Positions 23,540-32,522 of a DNA stretch of 64,000 nt are shown piece by piece; position 1 is the first letter of the stretch, and every line of letters begins with the position of its first letter. This DNA comes from Mumia quercus (lineage in GTDB: Bacteria; Actinomycetota; Actinomycetes; Propionibacteriales; Nocardioidaceae). The position numbers and the translations under genes are program-made. The stretch covers positions 186,001 to 250,000 of the forward strand of contig NZ_JANZYO010000007.1 in the NCBI RefSeq assembly GCF_025506335.1, given 5' to 3'. Below the pieces are notes generated by a model that worked only from the letters and a program-made list of their open reading frames with translations, did no database searches and was not told the DNA's origin.

Positions 23540-26500
23540 ATGACCGTCGGCGAGCTGCGCACGCGGCTGCGCGAGGTGTCGCTGCGCGACGAGCGACGCC
23601 TGCGCCGCCGCCTGGACCGCGCCGCGTCCCAGCGCGACGCGGGCCGCCGTACGCACGAGATCGCCGAGCTCGAGAAGCAGGTCGAGGCGGCCGAACGTCG
23701 GGTCGCCCGCCGGGCGGCCTCCGTGCCGGCGCTGGAGTACCCCGCCGAGCTGCCCGTCACCGACCGTCGCGACGACATCGCCGACGCGATCGAGGCGCAC
23801 CAGGTCGTGGTCGTCGCCGGCGAGACCGGCTCGGGCAAGACCACGCAGCTGCCGAAGATCGCCCTCGCTCTCGGCCGCGGGGTGCGCGGCACGATCGCCC
23901 ACACGCAGCCGCGGCGGATCGCCGCCCGCAGCGTCGCCGCCCGCATCGCCGAGGAGACCAAGTCAAGCCTCGGGGAGCAGGTCGGCTACGCGGTGCGCTT
24001 CGACGACCGCTCGAGCCGCGACACGCTCGTCCGCGTCATGACCGACGGCGTGCTGCTGGCCGAGATCCACGACGACCCGCTGCTGCTGCGCTACGACACC
24101 GTGATCGTCGACGAGGCGCACGAGCGGTCGCTGACGATCGACTTCCTGCTCGGCTACCTCAAGCGGCTCCTCCCCCGGCGGCCCGACCTCAAGGTCGTCA
24201 TCACCTCCGCGACGATCGACCCCCAGCGGTTCGCCGAGCACTTCGCCGACGCCGACGGCAACCCGGCGCCGATCATCGAGGTCAGCGGGCGGACGTACCC
24301 CGTCGAGGTCCGCTACCGTCCGCTCGCCGAGCGCGAGGACGGCGACGTGCTCGCTGCGATCAGCGACGCCGTCGACGAGCTGGGACGCGAGTCCGACGGC
24401 GACGTCCTCGTGTTCCTGTCGGGCGAGCGCGAGATCCGCGACGCCGCGGACATGCTGCGCGACCGCAAGCTGCGGCGTACGGAGGTGCTCCCGCTGTACG
24501 GCCGGCTGTCGGCGGCCGAGCAGCACAAGGTCTTCGAACCCCACACCGGGCGCCGGATCGTGCTCGCGACGAACGTCGCCGAGACGTCGTTGACCGTGCC
24601 CGGCATCCGGTACGTCATCGACCCCGGCACGGCCCGCATCTCCCGCTACAGCCAGCGGCTCAAGGTCCAGCGGCTGCCGATCGAACCCGTCTCGCAGGCC
24701 AGCGCGAACCAGCGCGCCGGCCGCTGCGGGCGTACCTCGGACGGCATCTGCATCCGCCTCTACTCCGAGGAGGACTACGAGGGCCGCCCGGAGTTCACCG
24801 ACCCGGAGATCCTCCGCACGAACCTCGCCGCCGTTTTGCTGCAGATGGCCTCGCTCGACCTCGGCCCGGTCGAGGACTTCCCGTTCCTCGACCCGCCCGA
24901 CCAGCGTGCCGTGCGCGACGGCGTCAGCCTCCTCGAGGAGCTCGGCGCTCTCACCGAGGGCGCCAGGGGGATGCGCTCGTCGCTCACCGAGACGGGGCGG
25001 CAGGTCGCCGCCTTCCCGCTCGACCCGCGCCTGGCGCGCATGCTGGTCGCGGCGTCCTCGTACGGGGTGCTGCGCGAGATGCTCGTGATCGTCTCGGCGC
25101 TGTCGATCCAGGACCCTCGCGAGCGGCCGCTCGAGGCGCAGCAGCAGGCCGACGCGAAGCACGCGCGGTTCAGCGACTCGACCTCGGACTTCCTCGCTTA
25201 CCTCAACCTGTGGAACTACCTCCGCGAGCAGCGTCGCGCGCTCTCGGGCAACGCGTTCCGCCGGATGGTGCGCGACGAGTACCTCCACTTCCTGCGCATC
25301 CGCGAGTGGCAGGACGTCCACGCGATGCTGCGCGACCAGTGCCGCGGCATGGGCCTCGACCTCAACAGCACACCCGGCGACCCCGACCGGGTCCACCAGG
25401 CCGCGCTCGCCGGCCTGCTCTCCCACATCGGGCTCCGCGAGGGCGACACGCGCGACTTCCTCGGCGCCCGCAACGCCCGCTTCGCGCTCTTCCCCGGCTC
25501 CGGCCTCGCCAAGAAGCCGCCGCAGTGGGTGGTCGCCGCCGAGCTCGTCGAGACTTCACGTCTCTTCGCCCGTACGGTCGCCAAGGTCGAGCCCGCGTGG
25601 ATCGAGGAGGAAGGCGCGCACCTCCTCAAGCGCACGTACTCCGAGCCCCACTGGTCGCGCCGCCGCGGCGCCGTCATGGCGCACGAACGCGTGACCCTGT
25701 ACGGGGTGCCCGTGGTCGCGGACCGGCTCGTCTCGTACGGCAAGGTCGACCGCGAGGTCGCGCGCGAGCTGTTCATCCGCCACGCGCTCGTGCAGGGCGA
25801 GTGGAGCACCCACCACCCGTTCTGGACTCACAACGCCGAGGTCCTCGCCGAGATCGAAGGCATCGAGGACCGGGTCCGCCGACGCGACATCCGCGTCGAC
25901 GACGAGGCACTGTTCGCGTTCTACGACGAGCGTGTCGGACCCGAGGTCGTCTCGGTCCGCCATTTCGACTCCTGGTGGAAGAAGGCACGCCGACGCCAGC
26001 CCGACCTCCTCGACCTGACTCCGGAGGACCTGGTCCGCGACGAGGCCGACACCGTGTCGCTCGACGCCTACCCGACGACCTGGGAGTCAGCCGGCCTCGC
26101 CCTGCCGCTGTCGTACGCGTTCGAGCCCGACAGCGACGTCGACGGCGTCACCGTGGACGTGCCGTTGGAGCGGTTGGCCGACCTGGACGAGACCGCGTTC
26201 CTGTGGGGCGTCCCTGGATACCGCCAGGAGCTGGTGACGGCGCTGCTGCGCGGCCTCCCCAAGCAGGTCCGGCGGCAGTTCGTCCCTGCACCTGACGTCG
26301 CCCGACGCCTGATGGCGCTGCCGCTCGACACCTCGCTGCCGGTCGCGGAGGCGATGTCGGCCGGGCTGCGCGCGCTGACCGGTGACGTGGTGAAGCCGGA
26401 GACGTTCGACCTGTCCTCCCTCCCCCGGCACCTGCGGGTGACGTTCCGCGTCCTCGACGGGGAGACCGAGGTGGCACGCGGGAAGGACCTCGACAGCCTC

Positions 26501-27406
26501 CGCCTCGCGCTGCGTCCGAAGGTCGGTGCCACGATCGCCGCCGCGTCGAGCAGCATCGAGCGCGACGGGATCCTCGCCTGGGACCTCGGGACGATCCCCT
26601 CGGAGGTGACGTCGACCAGCCGCGGCCACGAGGTGACCGCGTACCCGGCGCTCGTCGACCGCGTCACGCACGTCGACCTCAAGGTGTTCGCGTCGGCGCA
26701 GCACGCCGAGATCGCGATGCGCGAGGGTGTGCGCAGGCTCCTCGCGCTCAACACCAGCTCGCCTGCCGCCCAGGTCTCGAAGGACCTCGGCACGCGGTCG
26801 CTGCTCGTCCTCGCCGGCGCGCCGTACCGGTCGACGTCCTTGCTCATGGCCGACTGCGTCCTGGCCGGCATCGACGCCGTCACCGGGCGGGCGGTCGTCC
26901 GCGACGGTGAGGCGTTCGCGCTGCTGCGCGAGCAGGTGCGTTCGGAGGGGTACGCCCAGACGCTCGCCGTCGCACGAGAGGTCGAACGCACGATCTCCGA
27001 CCTCGGCGCGCTGCGCGGCGATCTCGACCGCTACCGCACCGCGAAGCCGCAGATCGTGCGTGACGTCGAGGTGCAGGTCTCCTGGCTCGTGTACGACGGT
27101 TTCGTCGCCGAGACCGGGCTGGAGCACCTGCGGCACCTGCCGCGCTACCTCCGTGCCGCCGCGCACCGGCTGCAGCACGCCGACGACCGCAGCGAGGCGC
27201 ACAAGCGCGACACCGTCCAGGACCTGGAGGCCCGCTTCTACGACGTCGTCGAGAACCTCCCCGACGTCGAGCGCCGCTCCGACGCCGTGCTCGAGGCGCG
27301 GTGGGCGCTCGAGGAGCTGCGGGTGAGCCTCTTCGCCCAGCGCCTGCGCACCGCGACGACGGTGTCTGCCAAGCGGGTGACGAAGCTCATCGACGCGATC
27401 GGCTGA
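23540..27406 (+). CDS. hrpA: ATP-dependent RNA helicase HrpA
   Basis: 1288 residues, the normal length for HrpA. A basic N-terminal segment precedes the DEAH-box helicase core: GETGSGKTTQLP (Walker A, about residue 93), TQPRRIAARSVA (Ia), DEAHERS (motif II, about 190), SATID (III), NVAETSLTVPGI (V) and QRAGRCGR (VI). HA2, OB and the large DUF3418 C-terminal region (SYAFEPDSDVDGVTV onward) follow. HrpA helicases act on RNA structure and stalled ribosomes. The last bases form one arm of a terminator hairpin shared with the convergent lipoprotein gene. Confidence 0.95.
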   Translation: MTVGELRTRLREVSLRDERRLRRRLDRAASQRDAGRRTHEIAELEKQVEAAERRVARRAASVPALEYPAELPVTDRRDDIADAIEAHQVVVVAGETGSGKTTQLPKIALALGRGVRGTIAHTQPRRIAARSVAARIAEETKSSLGEQVGYAVRFDDRSSRDTLVRVMTDGVLLAEIHDDPLLLRYDTVIVDEAHERSLTIDFLLGYLKRLLPRRPDLKVVITSATIDPQRFAEHFADADGNPAPIIEVSGRTYPVEVRYRPLAEREDGDVLAAISDAVDELGRESDGDVLVFLSGEREIRDAADMLRDRKLRRTEVLPLYGRLSAAEQHKVFEPHTGRRIVLATNVAETSLTVPGIRYVIDPGTARISRYSQRLKVQRLPIEPVSQASANQRAGRCGRTSDGICIRLYSEEDYEGRPEFTDPEILRTNLAAVLLQMASLDLGPVEDFPFLDPPDQRAVRDGVSLLEELGALTEGARGMRSSLTETGRQVAAFPLDPRLARMLVAASSYGVLREMLVIVSALSIQDPRERPLEAQQQADAKHARFSDSTSDFLAYLNLWNYLREQRRALSGNAFRRMVRDEYLHFLRIREWQDVHAMLRDQCRGMGLDLNSTPGDPDRVHQAALAGLLSHIGLREGDTRDFLGARNARFALFPGSGLAKKPPQWVVAAELVETSRLFARTVAKVEPAWIEEEGAHLLKRTYSEPHWSRRRGAVMAHERVTLYGVPVVADRLVSYGKVDREVARELFIRHALVQGEWSTHHPFWTHNAEVLAEIEGIEDRVRRRDIRVDDEALFAFYDERVGPEVVSVRHFDSWWKKARRRQPDLLDLTPEDLVRDEADTVSLDAYPTTWESAGLALPLSYAFEPDSDVDGVTVDVPLERLADLDETAFLWGVPGYRQELVTALLRGLPKQVRRQFVPAPDVARRLMALPLDTSLPVAEAMSAGLRALTGDVVKPETFDLSSLPRHLRVTFRVLDGETEVARGKDLDSLRLALRPKVGATIAAASSSIERDGILAWDLGTIPSEVTSTSRGHEVTAYPALVDRVTHVDLKVFASAQHAEIAMREGVRRLLALNTSSPAAQVSKDLGTRSLLVLAGAPYRSTSLLMADCVLAGIDAVTGRAVVRDGEAFALLREQVRSEGYAQTLAVAREVERTISDLGALRGDLDRYRTAKPQIVRDVEVQVSWLVYDGFVAETGLEHLRHLPRYLRAAAHRLQHADDRSEAHKRDTVQDLEARFYDVVENLPDVERRSDAVLEARWALEELRVSLFAQRLRTATTVSAKRVTKLIDAIG

Positions 27407-27431
27407 GCGCAGACCGGCTCATCCGATCGCG
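27394..27431. terminator. Bidirectional hairpin that contains both convergent stop codons
   Basis: CGCGATCGG (27394-27402) pairs with 27423-27431. After one mismatch, TGAGC (27404-27408) pairs with GCTCA (27417-27421), leaving an eight-base loop. The hrpA TGA and the lipoprotein TGA are opposite each other in the stem. It can work in both directions. Confidence 0.75.
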
Positions 27432-27892
27432 ATCGACTCCTTGGAGAACGGGGAGGCGACCGGCGTCACCGTGCCGAGAGGCTCCTTGAGCGGGATCGAC
27501 GTGGTGGTGGGGACCGGTGCGCCCGGCTCGCAGCCGTCCTCCCGCCCGATCACGATCGTCACCTGGAGCTCGTCGTCGGTCCGGTCCTCGGCGAAGCCCG
27601 CGAAGCGCTCGCACGTGGCGTCGCTCGCCTCGTACGTGACGTCCACGGCACGCGAGTCCGGGCGCCCCGTGACCGCGGTCACCTTCGCCGTACGGAAGCT
27701 CTCCCACGACGTGTCGATCATCGTGAGGCCCGACAGCTCGCCCAGGCTGGACAGCGTCGGCTCGGCCGGCTCCTTCGGGCCGGGATCGGCCGGCTCGTCT
27801 GCGGAGCAGGCCGAGACGGCGAGGAGCACGGCGAGCGCGCCACCCGCCGTGAGGGCCGCGCGTCGCGGAGGACGTCCCGAGAAGTTGCTCAT
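27419..27892 (-). CDS. Small secreted lipoprotein, function unknown
   Basis: 157 residues with a twin-arginine-containing n-region (PPRRAALT), a hydrophobic stretch and the lipobox LAVSAC, so it should be lipid-anchored on the outer face of the membrane. The mature part of about 120 residues has two cysteines (SDATCERF and REDGCEPG) that could pair. I recognise no family. ATG 27892 is supported by TACGGT seven bases upstream. The gene ends inside the hairpin shared with hrpA, and its last residues AIG mirror those of HrpA. Confidence 0.75.
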   Translation of the reverse strand: MSNFSGRPPRRAALTAGGALAVLLAVSACSADEPADPGPKEPAEPTLSSLGELSGLTMIDTSWESFRTAKVTAVTGRPDSRAVDVTYEASDATCERFAGFAEDRTDDELQVTIVIGREDGCEPGAPVPTTTSIPLKEPLGTVTPVASPFSKESIAIG

Positions 27893-27899
27893 CGTCTCT

Positions 27900-27905
27900 A
27901 CCGTA
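27900..27905 (-). promoter_or_regulatory. -10 element TACGGT of the lipoprotein gene
   Basis: TACGGT-N7-ATG 27892. Confidence 0.5.
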
Positions 27906-27961
27906 CCGGCGGGGTGCGCATGCTCCGCGCGCCCGGCACCCCGTACGCGCACACTGAGAGG

Positions 27962-28792
27962 ATGACCACGTGGATGCGTGACACGCTCGGGGCCGCGCGC
28001 GAGGACCTGAGGGCGCACCCGGTGCCTCAGCGGGTCCGGGCGCTCGTCGGCACGACGACCGTCGTGGACAGCACCGCGGCGCTGCTCGTCTGGGAACCGC
28101 GCCGGATCGTGCCCTCGTACGCCGTCCCGGTCGCGCACGTCGCTGCCGAGACCGTGGACGCCGCCGCCGGGCGCGGTGAGGAGCACGCCGTGCAGATCGA
28201 CGAGGGTGGATCGCCCGTGCTCGACCCGAGCACCGGCTTCGGTGCCCACACCACCGACGGCACCGCGCTCGACCTCCGTACGCCCGAGGCGGTGCTCGAC
28301 GGCGCCGCGTTCGCTCCCGACGACCCCGCGCTGCGCGGGTACGTGGTGCTGGACTGGGCGGCGTTCGACCACTGGCTGGAGGAGGACGAGGAGATGGTGG
28401 GCCATCCGCACGACCCGTTCTCGCGCATCGACTGTCTCGCGAGCGACCGTCACGTCGAGGTCGCGGTCGACGGGCAGGTGCTCGCTGACAGCCGCCGGCC
28501 CGTGATGCTCCTGGAGACGTGGCTCCCGCCGCGGTACTACCTGCCGTGGGACGACGTCAGGGACGACCTCCTCGACGCGTCGGACACCACCTCGGTGTGC
28601 GCGTACAAGGGAACGGCGCGGTCCTGGTCGTACGCGTCACCGGGCGAGGTCGGTCAGGACGTCGCGTGGTCCTACCCCTCGCCCCGTCACGACGCGACCC
28701 CGGTCGCGGGGATGGTGGCCTTCTTCGACGAGCGGGTCGACCGCCGCGTCGACGGCGTGGCGCAGGAGCGTCCGGTCACGCCGTGGTCCTGA
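27962..28792 (+). CDS. DUF427 domain protein, two-domain form
   Basis: 276 residues containing two copies of the DUF427 fold. The first covers about residues 20-135. The second (about 150-265) has the conserved VEVAVDGQVLADSRRPVMLL and ETWLPPRYYLPWDDV, then CAYKGTARSWSY. DUF427 proteins are small beta-tent-like domains of unknown activity. ATG 27962 is chosen over the in-frame ATG 27914 because GAGAGG stands directly before it and the extra residues are not family-like. Confidence 0.85.
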   Translation: MTTWMRDTLGAAREDLRAHPVPQRVRALVGTTTVVDSTAALLVWEPRRIVPSYAVPVAHVAAETVDAAAGRGEEHAVQIDEGGSPVLDPSTGFGAHTTDGTALDLRTPEAVLDGAAFAPDDPALRGYVVLDWAAFDHWLEEDEEMVGHPHDPFSRIDCLASDRHVEVAVDGQVLADSRRPVMLLETWLPPRYYLPWDDVRDDLLDASDTTSVCAYKGTARSWSYASPGEVGQDVAWSYPSPRHDATPVAGMVAFFDERVDRRVDGVAQERPVTPWS

Positions 28793-28798
28793 CCGGGT

Positions 28799-28821
28799 GC
28801 CGCGGCCGGTCCGACCGCGGC
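28799..28821. terminator. Bidirectional GC hairpin between DUF427 and FKBP genes
   Basis: GCCGCGG (28799-28805) pairs with CCGCGGC (28815-28821), with two further pairs after one mismatch and a three-base loop. It lies between convergent genes. Confidence 0.6.
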
Positions 28822-28846
28822 CCCCGCCCAGGCTCGTCGGTGTCGC

Positions 28847-29215
28847 TCAGCCGACGCCCAGCAGGTCGATCACGAAGATCAGCGGCTCGCCCGAAAGCGG
28901 GTGACCGCCGCCGGCCGGGCCGTACGCCTTGTGCGGCGGGATGGTCAGCTGACGGCGCCCTCCGACCTTCATGCCGGGGATGCCCTCCTGCCACCCCTGG
29001 ATGAGGCCCTGGAGCGGGAACCGGATCGACTCTCCGCGGTTCCAGGACGCGTCGAACTCGGCACCGTCACGGAACTTGACTCCCACGTAGTGCACCGTCA
29101 CGTAGTCGCCGGGCTTCGCCTCGGCTCCGGTGCCCTCGACGATGTCGAGGATGTCGAGGTCCTCGGGCTCGTCGCCCTCGGGGAACTCGATGACTGGCTT
29201 CTCGAGATTGCTCAT
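28847..29215 (-). CDS. FKBP-type peptidyl-prolyl isomerase
   Basis: 122 residues with one FKBP domain: VTVHYVGVKFRDGAEFDASW, FPLQGLIQGWQEGIPGMKVG, RRQLTIPPHKAYG and LIFVIDLLGVG include the usual active-site positions (Tyr, Phe, Asp, Trp, Tyr, Phe). There is no signal peptide, so it is a cytoplasmic folding helper. Start ATG 29215 is preceded by GGAGGGTAGGAGC, a strong ribosome site. Confidence 0.93.
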   Translation of the reverse strand: MSNLEKPVIEFPEGDEPEDLDILDIVEGTGAEAKPGDYVTVHYVGVKFRDGAEFDASWNRGESIRFPLQGLIQGWQEGIPGMKVGGRRQLTIPPHKAYGPAGGGHPLSGEPLIFVIDLLGVG

Positions 29216-29246
29216 GCTCCTACCCTCCCAGAGATCCCTGCGGACC

Positions 29247-29720
29247 TCACTCCACGGGCCTCTCCAGCCCGGCGTTCAGACGGCCGAGGAGCTGGGCGAG
29301 GACGTCCAGGTCCTGCTCGTCCCAGTCGGCGATGGCGCGGGCGAGGGTGGCGCGGCGTGCTGCCTGGACGGCGGCGATCCGCTCGGCCGCGACGGGGGTG
29401 AGGGAGATCAGGCGGGCGCGGCCGTCGGTCGGGTCGGGCACCCGCTCGACGAGGCCGAGCCGCTCCAGCTGCGCGATGCCGCGGCTGACCGTCGACTTGT
29501 GCACGCTGACGGCGTCGGCGAGGTCGGACCCGCGGATGCCGCCACCTCCCGGCTTGGCGTCGGAGATCGCGACGAGCAGCAGGTACGAGGCGAAGTCGAG
29601 CTCGGGATGGATCTGGGCGATCGTCCCCAGACCACGCAGCCGAGCGCGGCGGAGCAGCCGTGTCACCTCGTACTCGACGTCGTGCGTGAGGTCGAACGGC
29701 ACCTGCGCAGGCGTGGTCAT
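29247..29720 (-). CDS. MarR-family transcription regulator
   Basis: 157 residues with a winged helix: IRGSDLADAVSVHKSTVSRG (recognition region), then IAQLERLGLVERVPDPTDGR (wing). Flanking helices give the MarR dimer. The ligand and targets are unknown; no obvious efflux gene is adjacent. ATG 29720 has TACCCT seven bases upstream, so its transcript is probably leaderless. An ATG-like start further out (29786) is rejected for that reason. Confidence 0.87.
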   Translation of the reverse strand: MTTPAQVPFDLTHDVEYEVTRLLRRARLRGLGTIAQIHPELDFASYLLLVAISDAKPGGGGIRGSDLADAVSVHKSTVSRGIAQLERLGLVERVPDPTDGRARLISLTPVAAERIAAVQAARRATLARAIADWDEQDLDVLAQLLGRLNAGLERPVE

Positions 29721-29727
29721 AGCGGCA

Positions 29728-29733
29728 AGGGTA
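29728..29733 (-). promoter_or_regulatory. -10 element TACCCT of the MarR gene
   Basis: TACCCT-N7-ATG 29720. Confidence 0.5.
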
Positions 29734-29786
29734 ACCAGCCCGCAGCCGTCGGCATCGGTGATGTCACGAAGCGTCGGCACGCGCAC

Positions 29787-29822
29787 CCCAGCCCCGGCGC
29801 GGGGGCAGCAGCCGGGGCTGGG
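29787..29822 (-). terminator. 12-bp hairpin after the acyl-CoA dehydrogenase operon
   Basis: CCCAGCCCCGGC (29787-29798) is the exact reverse complement of 29811-29822, with a 12-base loop. It lies about 70 bases past the stop at 29891. The rest of the 170-bp gap holds only the MarR promoter. Confidence 0.65.
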
Positions 29823-29890
29823 AGCGCCACGTCGCCGTGACGGGTCCAGGACGGTCGGTGAGGCGGCCGACCTGGGGCACGAGGGTGTCT

Positions 29891-31102
29891 CTACCTGAGC
29901 TCAGCCGAGCTCAGGCCCAGGACGCGTCGGGCGACGATGAGCTGCTGGATCTGCTGCGTGCCTTCGAAGATGTCGAGGATCTTCGAGTCGCGGGCCCACT
30001 TCTCGAGGAGCTCGTCCTCGCCGTAGCCGAGCGTCCCCGCCAGCTCGACGCACGTGAGCGTGATCTGGTTGCCGACGCGGCCGGCCTTCGCCTTGGCCAT
30101 CGACGCCTCGAGCGAGTTCGGCTTGCGGTTGTCAGCCATCCACGCCGCCTCGAGCATCATCAGGTAGGCCGCCTCCCAGTCGGCCTCCATCCGCAGGAAG
30201 GTCGCGGCCGCCGCGGACTGCGCCATCGCGGGACGGTCGTAGTCCACGACGACGCCCGCCTCCTCGAGGATCTCGCGCGTACGGTCCAGCGAGGCGCGCG
30301 CACACCCGACCGCCATCGCCGCGACGAGAGGGCGGGTGTTGTCGAAGGTCTGCATGACGCCGGCGAAGCCCTTGTCGACGTGCACCTCCGGATCGCCGAG
30401 GAGGTTCTCCGCGGGCACGCGGCAGTTGTCGAGGACGATCGTCGCGGTGTCGGAGGCCTTGATGCCGAGCTTGTGCTCGAGCCGCTCGACGGTGATGCCG
30501 GGCAGCGACTTCGGGACCACGAACGACTTGATCGCGGCCCGGCCGAGGGACTTGTCGAGGGTTGCCCACACGACGACCGCGTCGCTGCGCTCCCCCGAGG
30601 TGACGAAGATCTTCTCGCCGTTGAGCACGTACGCGTCGCCGTCCTTCACGGCGGTCGTCGTGATCGCGGCCGAGTCCGACCCGCAGGCGGGTTCGGTGAT
30701 CGCCATCGACGCCCACATGCCCTTGAAGCGCTCGAGCTGCTCATCGGTCGCGACCGACGCGATGGCCGAGTTGCCGAGGCCTTGCCGCGGCATCGACAGC
30801 GTCAGGCCCACGTCACCCCAGCACGTCTCGGCCACGGACAGGACGGACGCCATGTTGGAGGCGTTGCGCACACCGTCACCGCTGTCGCCGGAGGCCCGCC
30901 GCACTCCGGTGGCGCCCGCGCCCTGCCCCTCCCCAGAGTCGCCCATGCCGTCCACGAGGGCGGCGAGGATGTCGAGCTCCTTGGGGTACGTGTGCTCGGC
31001 GAGGTCGTACTTGCGCGAGTTGGCGCGAAGGAACTCCGTCGCGACCCGATGGGCCTGCTCGACGAACGTACGGAACTTCTTCGGCGTCTCGAGATTGATC
31101 AT
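29891..31102 (-). CDS. Acyl-CoA dehydrogenase, second gene of a pair
   Basis: 403 residues, a flavin-dependent acyl-CoA dehydrogenase. It shows the substrate and FAD loop MAITEPACGSDSA, the strand block YVLNGEKIFVTSG and the C-terminal IFEGTQQIQQLIVAR, whose glutamate matches the catalytic base of short/medium-chain enzymes. An unusual insert, rich in Gly/Ser/Asp (DGMGDSGEGQGAGATG), lies near residue 55. It sits 28 bases behind another dehydrogenase gene and is probably on the same message. The two may form a mixed complex, as known for paired FadE proteins; the substrate is unknown. Confidence 0.88.
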   Translation of the reverse strand: MINLETPKKFRTFVEQAHRVATEFLRANSRKYDLAEHTYPKELDILAALVDGMGDSGEGQGAGATGVRRASGDSGDGVRNASNMASVLSVAETCWGDVGLTLSMPRQGLGNSAIASVATDEQLERFKGMWASMAITEPACGSDSAAITTTAVKDGDAYVLNGEKIFVTSGERSDAVVVWATLDKSLGRAAIKSFVVPKSLPGITVERLEHKLGIKASDTATIVLDNCRVPAENLLGDPEVHVDKGFAGVMQTFDNTRPLVAAMAVGCARASLDRTREILEEAGVVVDYDRPAMAQSAAAATFLRMEADWEAAYLMMLEAAWMADNRKPNSLEASMAKAKAGRVGNQITLTCVELAGTLGYGEDELLEKWARDSKILDIFEGTQQIQQLIVARRVLGLSSAELR

Positions 31103-31130
31103 CTGCTGCTCTTCCTCTTCTGCGGCCCCC

Positions 31131-32423
31131 TCAGACGAGGAGCCCGCCCTCCATCACGCCGACGGCACGCAGGTCGCGGTACCACCGCTCGACCGGGTGC
31201 TCCTTGGTGAACCCGTGCCCGCCCAGCAGCTGGACGCCGTCCGTCCCGATCTTCATGCCGTAGTCCGTGCAGAGCCGGCGTGCGAGCGCAGCCTCGCGCG
31301 CGAACGGCATCCCGAGGTCGGCGCGCGAGGCGGCGCGCAGCGTCGCCAGCCGGGCGCCCTCGAGCTCGATCGCGATGTCGGCGACCATGAACGCGACGCT
31401 CTGGCGGTGCGCGACCGGCTCGCCGAACGCCTTGCGCTCCTTCACGTACGGGCCGACGTAGTCCAGGACCGCGCGCATCGCGCCCAGGGCGAGGCTGCTC
31501 CACGCGATGCGCGCCAGGCGCACCGAGTCGGCGTAGCCGTCGACGCTCTCGGCGAGCAGCGCGTCGTCGCTGACCGTGACGCCGTCCAGCACGAGGCGAG
31601 AGAGCGCGGCCGCACGCAGACCCATCGACGGGTCGGTCTCGATCAGGAGCCCTGGGGTGGTCGACTCGAGGACGAACAGCCCGTGGCGATCGTCGTCGAG
31701 CCGTGCGGCGACGACGAACAGCTCGGCGGCAGCGCCGCGGATCACGCCGGACTTCACGCCTTCGAGGACGTACCCGCCCGGCACCTTGCGGGCGGTCGTG
31801 CGCAGCGCCATCGGGTCGAACAGCGCGTACGGCTCGGCGACCGCCAGCGCGGCGGCGGGGACGTCCGCACCGGTGAACGCCGGCAGATAAGTCGCCTGCT
31901 GCGCCGCGTCACCCCACAGGCCGATCGCGGTGGCGACCGAGCCGGGGGCCAGCAGCGCCGCGCCGATGCCCATGTCGCCCTTGCCCAGCGCCTCGGCGAC
32001 CAGCGCACCGGTGGTCGCCGAACGCTCCGCGGCAAGACCGCCGAGGTCCTCGGGCAGGCCCAGGAGCGGGAGACCGAGCTCGGCGGCGGCGGCGACGAGG
32101 TCGCTCGGCGTGTCGGTGGCCGCCTCGGCCTTCTCCACGGCGGGGCGCACCACCTCGGCGGCGAACTCGTCGACGAGACCGACGAGCATCTGCTGGTCCT
32201 CGGTCGGCGTCAGGTCGAAGATCCCGCTCTCGCGCGCGGCCACCGGGCGTACCGGGGCGCCCTTGCCGGGGACCCGGGTGAAGCCCCGGCTGACCGCCGC
32301 GGCCGTACGGAACCCGACGCGCGCGCCGTGGTAGACCGCCTGCTCGGACGGGCCGCGCAGGTTGAGCCGGTCGAGGACGGGGAGTGAGGCGATCCGGTTG
32401 AGGACGGCGAGCCCCTTGCTCAT
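31131..32423 (-). CDS. Acyl-CoA dehydrogenase family protein, first gene of a pair
   Basis: 430 residues. An N-terminal extension of about 65 residues (LNRIASLPVLDRLNLRGP) precedes a divergent acyl-CoA dehydrogenase body: LTPTEDQQMLVGLVDEFAAE, a poorly conserved substrate loop (AVAEPYALFDPMAL) and the C-terminal LGGHGFTKEHPVERWYRDLR. It ends seven residues after RAVGVMEG, shorter than usual. ATG 32423 is used; GTG 32453 in frame is an alternative. The promoter has TACAGT with a palindrome over the -35. The weak substrate loop suggests the less active partner of a heteromer, which is inference. Confidence 0.82.
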   Translation of the reverse strand: MSKGLAVLNRIASLPVLDRLNLRGPSEQAVYHGARVGFRTAAAVSRGFTRVPGKGAPVRPVAARESGIFDLTPTEDQQMLVGLVDEFAAEVVRPAVEKAEAATDTPSDLVAAAAELGLPLLGLPEDLGGLAAERSATTGALVAEALGKGDMGIGAALLAPGSVATAIGLWGDAAQQATYLPAFTGADVPAAALAVAEPYALFDPMALRTTARKVPGGYVLEGVKSGVIRGAAAELFVVAARLDDDRHGLFVLESTTPGLLIETDPSMGLRAAALSRLVLDGVTVSDDALLAESVDGYADSVRLARIAWSSLALGAMRAVLDYVGPYVKERKAFGEPVAHRQSVAFMVADIAIELEGARLATLRAASRADLGMPFAREAALARRLCTDYGMKIGTDGVQLLGGHGFTKEHPVERWYRDLRAVGVMEGGLLV

Positions 32424-32493
32424 CGGGTCTCGGCGCGTCGAGTGCGCGGTCACAGCGTCTCCTGGTGAGTCATACGAGTAGGACTGGGGCCTA

Positions 32494-32499
32494 CTGTAA
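32494..32499 (-). promoter_or_regulatory. -10 element TACAGT of the acyl-CoA dehydrogenase operon
   Basis: TACAGT on the minus strand with TGCACA exactly 17 bases upstream as a -35 candidate (four of six consensus bases). It implies a leader of about 65 bases. Confidence 0.5.
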
Positions 32500-32508
32500 C
32501 TCTGAGTT

Positions 32509-32522
32509 GCACAAATGTGCAC
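32509..32522. promoter_or_regulatory. Inverted repeat TGCACA-AA-TGTGCA over the -35 region
   Basis: Perfect six-base arms with a two-base spacer. Its minus-strand TGCACA doubles as the -35 of the dehydrogenase promoter, so a bound repressor would occlude polymerase. TetR- or GntR-type fatty-acid regulators use sites of this size; none is encoded next to it. Confidence 0.5.
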
